Shown here: piece after piece, positions 59,883-64,000 of the stretch | How positions within the stretch are numbered: the first letter of the stretch is position 1 | Layout of the letters: each line of letters starts with the position of its first letter | Assembly (NCBI RefSeq): GCF_016785085.1 | Contig: NZ_JAENHO010000004.1 | Span: 62,001-126,000 of the forward strand | Direction of reading: 5' to 3' | DNA length: 64,000 bases | Source of the DNA: Paractinoplanes lichenicola | Lineage (GTDB): Bacteria; Actinomycetota; Actinomycetes; Mycobacteriales; Micromonosporaceae | Notes under the pieces: model-generated | What the model was told of the DNA's origin: nothing | The model's input: only the letters and a program-made list of their open reading frames with translations | Databases searched by the model: none | Made by a program: the position numbers and the translations under genes

Positions 59883-60151
59883 AGCGCCCCGAGCGTAGGC
59901 GCCTCCCGTGCCGGTGCGCCTCCGGTTTACGCCCGGCAGGCAGGGATGTCGTTCGGTGCGTGACGCGCCCGGGTCCGCGCCCTGATCCCAGAGCGCGACG
60001 ATCCGCCCGGAGGTCGAGGTCGACTTCGGCGCGGGCCGGCGGCACATCCCCGAACATGAGAAAGGTGCGCGATACGCGGCCCGCAACCGGCCTGGTCCCG
60101 GCTCTGATGACCCGCCGACCCGTATTGCTCGCCGGGCCGTGTAGCTCGCCG

Positions 60152-60330
60152 ACCCGTATAACCCGCCCTCCCAGGGGGACCCCCGGCCACCACCCATTAT
60201 CGTCGATTTTGGTGATCTTCAAGCGGGCCCTGTGGATAACTCTGGACTGTGGACAACCGCCGGGCCCCTGCCGAATTCCGGTAGATTTATCTGTGGTGGG
60301 GGACCCCCTGGGAGGGCGGGCTATACGGGT
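60152..60330. repeat. 179-bp element with long terminal inverted repeats
   Basis: The left arm (60152-60193) starts ACCCGTATAACCCGCCCTCC. The right arm (60293-60330) ends GGAGGGCGGGCTATACGGGT. The arms are inverted copies over about 38 bp with few mismatches. The roughly 100-bp centre is non-coding and less GC-rich. This could be a MITE-like element or a large cruciform or terminator. No flanking target duplication was identified. Confidence 0.7.
60231..60256. promoter_or_regulatory. two DnaA-box-like sites
   Basis: TGTGGATAA (60231-60239) and TGTGGACAA (60248-60256) are the reverse complements of TTATCCACA and TTGTCCACA, the E. coli and actinobacterial DnaA box consensus. They are in the same orientation, 17 bp apart, inside the inverted-repeat element. 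Confidence 0.6.
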
Positions 60331-60355
60331 GCGGACCTCGACTAGCAGCCCGAGC

Positions 60356-60979
60356 TCAGCGGCCGATCGCCTCTTCCTTGGTGGCGCCGTCGATCAGAGG
60401 CCTGCCGTTCAGTGGCGCGGCCAGTTTGAGGGGGAAGAGCTGGATCGGGGGCAGGGCCTGGCTGCGTTTGGCCGGGTCGCAGAGGATCTCCGGTTTTGTG
60501 CAGGCGCCGCGCAGGGTGACTGTCACCTGGGACGGGGTTTCGTCGACGGTCATCGCGTCGGGGCGGAAGGCGCCGTCCACGGCGATGAGCAGGTCGGCGT
60601 CGGGCACAGGGCCCAGGCCGGCCAGCAGCTTCTCGGACGGGGTGGCGTAGCGCCAGATCGCGACCGGCGTGCCCGTCGAGCCGGGCGGCGGGGCCGCGGT
60701 GAGCTTGGCCGACGACGTGCCGAAGAAGGCCTCGCGCGCCTCGGCGGCGTCGCGTTCGGGGTGGTGGGACGAGCGGATCAGGACCGAGCCGAGGACGAGC
60801 ACCAGCACGATCGTGCCGACCCCGGCCGCGCGGCCCATGTTGTAGGACAGGTCGCTCGGCTCGTTGGCGTCGGGGTCGCGGTAGCGCCAGGCGTTCAGCA
60901 GCTGCCACTGCTGCCGCGGCGCGATGACGGTCCAGAGAGCGAACGCTATGAGCAGCGCACCACCGATGATCAGCCCCAC
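60356..60979 (-). CDS. two-TM protein, DUF6199-like N-terminus
   Basis: The 207-aa protein starts at GTG 60979. TM helix 1 is residues 2-20 (GLIIGGALLIAFALWTVIA), followed by PRQQWQLLNAWRYRDPDANEPSD. This is the signature seen in DUF6199-type proteins. TM helix 2 is about 51-68. The remaining about 135 residues are soluble and probably extracytoplasmic, with two Cys (GACTKPEILCDP) likely forming a disulfide. Function unknown. Confidence 0.82.
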   Translation of the reverse strand: MGLIIGGALLIAFALWTVIAPRQQWQLLNAWRYRDPDANEPSDLSYNMGRAAGVGTIVLVLVLGSVLIRSSHHPERDAAEAREAFFGTSSAKLTAAPPPGSTGTPVAIWRYATPSEKLLAGLGPVPDADLLIAVDGAFRPDAMTVDETPSQVTVTLRGACTKPEILCDPAKRSQALPPIQLFPLKLAAPLNGRPLIDGATKEEAIGR

Positions 60980-61001
60980 GGCCGCAGTGTCGCAGAGCCG
61001 A

Positions 61002-61676
61002 TCAAGGCCGGCCCGCCGGGGAACCGGGGCTGACCAGGCCGGTCTCGTAGGCGACGACCACCGCCTGCACGCGGTCGCGCAGCTGCAGCTTGCCGAGGAT
61101 GCGGGCCACGTGCGTCTTCACGGTGGCCTCGGACAGGTGCAGCTCGGCGGCCAGTTCGGCGTTGCTCAGCCCGCCGGCCAGCAGGCGCAGCACCTCGGTC
61201 TCGCGCGGCGTGAGGGCGGCCAGGTCGCGGTGCACCGCCGGCACCTGCGGGTCGCGCCGGGCGAACCGGCTGACCAGCCGCCGGGTGATCGCCGGGGCGA
61301 GCAGGGCGTCGCCGTCGCGCACCATCAGCACGGCCGCCACCAGGTGTTCCGGGGTCACGTCCTTGAGCAGGAAGCCGCTGGCCCCGGCGGCCAGCGCGGC
61401 GTACACGTACTGGTCGAGGTCGAACGTGGTCAGGATGATGATGCGCGGCGCCGCGGCGGCCCCGGTCAGGATGCGCCGGGTCGCTTCCAGGCCGTCCAGC
61501 TCGGGCATCCGCACGTCCATCAGCACCACGTCGGGGCGGGTGCGCCGCACGGCGTCGACGGCCTCGGCCCCGTCGGCCGCCTCGGCGACCACGTCCACCC
61601 CGCCCGCGGTGAGGATCATGCGGAAGCCCGTACGGACCAGGGCCTGATCATCGGCGACCACCACCCGTACGGTCAT
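61002..61676 (-). CDS. NarL/LuxR-family response regulator
   Basis: The 224-aa protein has receiver VVVADDQALVRTGFRMIL, phospho-Asp in VVLMDVRMPELDG, Lys in LLKDVTPEH, and HTH LTPRETEVLRLLAGGLSNAELAAELHLSEATVKTHVARILGKL. ATG 61676 overlaps the kinase stop by 4 bp. It is a likely regulator of the divergent ABC transporter at 63049 onwards. Confidence 0.94.
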   Translation of the reverse strand: MTVRVVVADDQALVRTGFRMILTAGGVDVVAEAADGAEAVDAVRRTRPDVVLMDVRMPELDGLEATRRILTGAAAAPRIIILTTFDLDQYVYAALAAGASGFLLKDVTPEHLVAAVLMVRDGDALLAPAITRRLVSRFARRDPQVPAVHRDLAALTPRETEVLRLLAGGLSNAELAAELHLSEATVKTHVARILGKLQLRDRVQAVVVAYETGLVSPGSPAGRP

Positions 61677-62893
61677 GCTGTCTCCAGGGGGATCAGGGCC
61701 TCGACCAGGAAGCCCTCGCCGGGCCGGGCCTCGGCGCGCAGGCTCCCACCGTAGACCGCGAGCCGTTCCCGCAACCCGATCAGCCCGCGCCCGCCGGTCG
61801 GCCCGGTGACGGCGGGCCCGGTCGGCTCGGTGTTCGCCACCTCGACCCGCAACTCCTCGGCGGAATACTCCACCAGCACCATCGCGGTGGCCCCGGGCGC
61901 GTGCCGCACCATGTTCGTCAAAGCCTCCTGCACGACCCGGTACGCGGTCAGCCCGGCCCCGGGCGCGATCGGCCGCTGCTCGCCGACGACCGTGAGCAGC
62001 ACCGGCACCCCGGCGTCACGCATCCGCCCGACCAGCGCGGGCAGCCCCTCGATCCCCGGCTGCGGCGCCTCGGGTCCCCCTTCCAGCACGGGCGAGGACA
62101 GCAAGCCCATCACGTTGCGCAGCTCGGTCAGCGCCGACCGCCCGGTCGACTCGACGGCCAGCAGCGCCTCCCGCGCCTGGTCGGGCTCGGCCGCCAGCAC
62201 CGCGCGGGCGGCCCCGGCCTGGATCACCATCACGCTCACGTGGTGCGTCACCACGTCGTGCAGCTCGCGGGCGATCCGGGCCCGCTCGCCGTCCACGGCG
62301 TCGCGCAGCGCCTCGGCCTGGGCCCGGGTCTCGGCCGCGATCCGCTCCCGGTCCTCCCCGGCGCGCCGCTTCCACACGTAATGGCCGCCGGCCGCGGCGG
62401 TCAGCGGCGTCAGCATCAGGAACGGCAGATAATCCTTGGGCACCTCGACCACGACCAGCCCGAGCACCGCGGCCACCGCGACGGTGACGAGGGCGGGCCG
62501 CCTGTACGGGCTGTGCGCGGCCGCGCTGTAGACGGCGATGAGCGAGGCGACCACCACGCACGGATAGAGGTTGGGCTGCTGATCGCCCTGGCTCGCCAGC
62601 ACCAGGAACGAGGCGAGGATCGTCGCCCAGAGCACGGCCAGCGGGTAGCGCCGGCGCAGCACGAGCGGCGCGCACAGGACGAACACGAGCAGCAGCGCGC
62701 CGAGATCCGACTCGGGCGGCGGCTCCGGCAGCCAGGGATCGGGAATCATCGGCGGGATCGGCCGGATGACCCCGGCGTCGTCGGTGGCGGCCTGGAAGCT
62801 GACGAGCCCGAGCGCGAAGGCCAGGGCGCCGTCGAGCAGCAGCGCGCGCCAGCCCGGTCTCGGCAAGGGCCCGGCGGCCACCATCCACTTCAC
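61673..62893 (-). CDS. NarL-type sensor histidine kinase
   Basis: GTG 62893 gives 406 aa starting VKWMVAAGPL; an earlier GTG-led extension is possible. There are five or six TM helices in the N-terminal half, HisKA_3 motif RELHDVVTHHVSVMVIQAGAARAV, N box AYRVVQEALTNMVRHAPG and G box GGRGLIGLRERLAVYGG. Here the DHp-ATPase linker is short and has no repeats. It is divergent from a MacB-type ABC transporter, a common pairing for antimicrobial-peptide or envelope-stress response. Confidence 0.92.
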   Translation of the reverse strand: MKWMVAAGPLPRPGWRALLLDGALAFALGLVSFQAATDDAGVIRPIPPMIPDPWLPEPPPESDLGALLLVFVLCAPLVLRRRYPLAVLWATILASFLVLASQGDQQPNLYPCVVVASLIAVYSAAAHSPYRRPALVTVAVAAVLGLVVVEVPKDYLPFLMLTPLTAAAGGHYVWKRRAGEDRERIAAETRAQAEALRDAVDGERARIARELHDVVTHHVSVMVIQAGAARAVLAAEPDQAREALLAVESTGRSALTELRNVMGLLSSPVLEGGPEAPQPGIEGLPALVGRMRDAGVPVLLTVVGEQRPIAPGAGLTAYRVVQEALTNMVRHAPGATAMVLVEYSAEELRVEVANTEPTGPAVTGPTGGRGLIGLRERLAVYGGSLRAEARPGEGFLVEALIPLETA

Positions 62894-62941
62894 CCGCTCA
62901 TTCTGGCCCGGCCACGCCCGTACGGGCATCGGCCGCGATAG

Positions 62942-62990
62942 CTACATCGCAGGGATGACGCCGTACGGAAGTTGCATCGCGGGACCGACG
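62942..62990. promoter_or_regulatory. direct repeats in kinase/ABC divergent region
   Basis: CTACATCGCAGGGATGACG (62942-62960) and TTGCATCGCGGGACCGACG (62972-62990) are imperfect direct repeats 30 bp apart. Such spaced repeats are typical binding sites for a LuxR-type response regulator, probably the product of 61002-61676. Confidence 0.5.
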
Positions 62991-63048
62991 CGACCAACGA
63001 CTCGGCGCTCGTAGCGTCGCTGCGACCGACCTATCGAGGAGCGCCGAC

Positions 63049-63723
63049 ATGACCGATCCCGTGATCGACCTGCGTGGGGTGACCCGCCGCTACGACGAGG
63101 GCCCGCCCGCGCTGCACGACGTGTCGCTGACCGTGAAACCGGGGGAGTGCGTGGCCGTGCTCGGACCCTCCGGCAGCGGCAAGTCCACTCTGCTCAACCT
63201 GATCGCGGGCCTGGACCGCCCGGACGAGGGCACGGTCACGGTGGCCGGCACCCGCGTCGACACGCTCGGCGAGGCGGCCTCGGCCCGCTACCGCCGGGCG
63301 CACATCGGGCTCGTCTTCCAGTTCTTCAACCTGCTCGACGACCTGACCGTGCTCGACAACGTGCTGCTGCCCGCGCAACTGGCCGGCGGCTCCCGCAAGG
63401 CGGCCCGCGACCACGCGGCCGGGCTGCTGAGCTCGCTGGGGATCGCCCGGCACGCCGACGCGTACCCGGGGCGATTGTCGGGAGGGGAAAGGCAGCGCGT
63501 CGCGGTGGCGCGGGCGCTGGTCAACCGGCCGGCGTTGCTGCTGGCCGACGAGCCGACCGGCGCGCTCGACACCGCCTCCGGCGAGGACGTGCGGCACCTG
63601 CTCAACGGCCTGCACGACAGCGGCCAGACGATCGTGCTGGTCACCCACGACCTGCGGCTGGCCGAGGCCTGCGCCACCCGCACGATCGGCATGCGCGACG
63701 GCCACGCCGAGGAGGAGCGGTGA
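63049..63723 (+). CDS. ABC ATPase, MacB/LolD-type
   Basis: The 224-aa protein has Walker A GPSGSGKST, Q-loop VFQFFNLLDDLTVLDNV, signature LSGGERQRVAVARALV, Walker B LLLADEPTGALD and switch THD. These are the family hallmarks (NLLDDLT, EPTGALD). ATG 63049 has GGAG upstream. The stop overlaps the permease GTG. It should power a mechanotransmission-type FtsX-like transporter. Confidence 0.94.
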   Translation: MTDPVIDLRGVTRRYDEGPPALHDVSLTVKPGECVAVLGPSGSGKSTLLNLIAGLDRPDEGTVTVAGTRVDTLGEAASARYRRAHIGLVFQFFNLLDDLTVLDNVLLPAQLAGGSRKAARDHAAGLLSSLGIARHADAYPGRLSGGERQRVAVARALVNRPALLLADEPTGALDTASGEDVRHLLNGLHDSGQTIVLVTHDLRLAEACATRTIGMRDGHAEEER

Positions 63724-64000
63724 GCGGGCTGCGGCAGGTGATCCGTTCCGGCGTACGGCGGCGCCGGGTCCAGACGGTGGTGATCGGGCTGGTCGCCGCG
63801 GCCGCCGTGACCGCCTCCGTGCTCGGGGCCGGGCTGCTGGTCGCCTCGCGGGCGCCCTTCGACAACTCCTTCGCTGCCCAGCACGGCGCCCACTTGACCG
63901 TCCAACTCGCCCCCGACGCCAAGCCTCCCGCCGACGTGCCGGGCGTGGTCGCGGCTTCCGGCCCGTACGCGGTGCTGGACGTCCCCCTGCAGGGACCGCC
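63720..64000 (+). CDS. FtsX/MacB-like ABC permease, 3'-truncated
   Basis: GTG 63720 overlaps the ATPase stop (GTGA). The visible 93 residues start SGLRQVIRSGVRRRRVQ, then a TM helix (VVIGLVAAAAVTASVLGAGLLVA), then an extracellular stretch beginning PFDNSFAAQHGAHLTVQL, the MacB-type periplasmic-domain start. The window ends inside the gene. Confidence 0.85.
   Translation, partial: MSGLRQVIRSGVRRRRVQTVVIGLVAAAAVTASVLGAGLLVASRAPFDNSFAAQHGAHLTVQLAPDAKPPADVPGVVAASGPYAVLDVPLQGP

Larger units (their letters stand above)
59883..60355. other. 473-bp intergenic region holding an inverted-repeat element
   Basis: No convincing gene. The left part carries repeats of CGCCGACCCGTAT (for example at about 60109 and 60148). 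The right part is the 179-bp inverted-repeat element at 60152-60330. Confidence 0.7.

Noticed and set aside
60231..60256. Chromosomal origin of replication
   Set aside because: Only two DnaA boxes and none of the usual neighbours (dnaA, dnaN, rpmH) are present.

Overview
The window is very GC-rich chromosomal DNA with strong G/C third-codon bias. It carries many ATGA/GTGA gene overlaps, F420-dependent enzymes, NarL-type two-component systems, ECF sigma factors with NTF2-like tails and a mycothiol-type DsbA protein. This points to a filamentous or sporangiate actinobacterium, most likely a member of the Micromonosporaceae (Actinoplanes-like). That placement is inferred from gene families; no rRNA or tRNA gene was seen. 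Both ends cut through genes.

Layout. 2-1581: the 3' part of a GH63/MGH1-like glycosidase and a small membrane protein. 1594-4908: a terminator-bounded cassette with a CD-NTase-like nucleotidyltransferase, an unrecognised 501-aa protein and a divergent single-TM protein; this is the best candidate for a new defence or signalling system. 4940-11161: a four-gene overlapping operon with a membrane GGDEF-EAL protein, an alpha-oxoamine synthase, an MFS exporter and an NTF2-fold protein, possibly a small-molecule signal module tied to c-di-GMP. 11239-22321: a large zinc-ribbon membrane protein, an ABC exporter, a quinone-reductase/TetR pair, an ECF41 sigma factor with its oxidoreductase and a recognisable target promoter, F420 enzymes, and a GNAT-kinase fusion. 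22493-34188: accessory metabolism and regulators (TetR/amidase, ECF/hydrolase, a frameshifted WYL regulator, MarR/old yellow enzyme, TetR/macrolide-type glycosyltransferase, LLM oxidoreductase, Rv2466c-like DsbA). 34311-38571: a complete LpqY-SugABC-type sugar ABC operon.

38758-64000 is dense in signal transduction, with five two-component modules. Between them lie a PhzE-like fused anthranilate synthase with a tryptophan attenuator (leader peptide with Trp-Trp, antiterminator and terminator), a HEAT-repeat/GT2 glycosyltransferase pair, a CPBP protease, a class A beta-lactamase-like protein, a secreted phospholipase A2, a DUF418 protein, a TPR/proline-rich membrane protein, a zinc-cysteine protein, a 179-bp inverted-repeat element holding two DnaA boxes, and the start of a MacB/FtsX-type ABC transporter.

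Two themes recur. First, tandem repeats with units of 21-53 bp lie inside proline-rich linkers and just past gene ends. Second, regulator-target pairs often share visible palindromic operators, and several promoters appear to give leaderless mRNAs.
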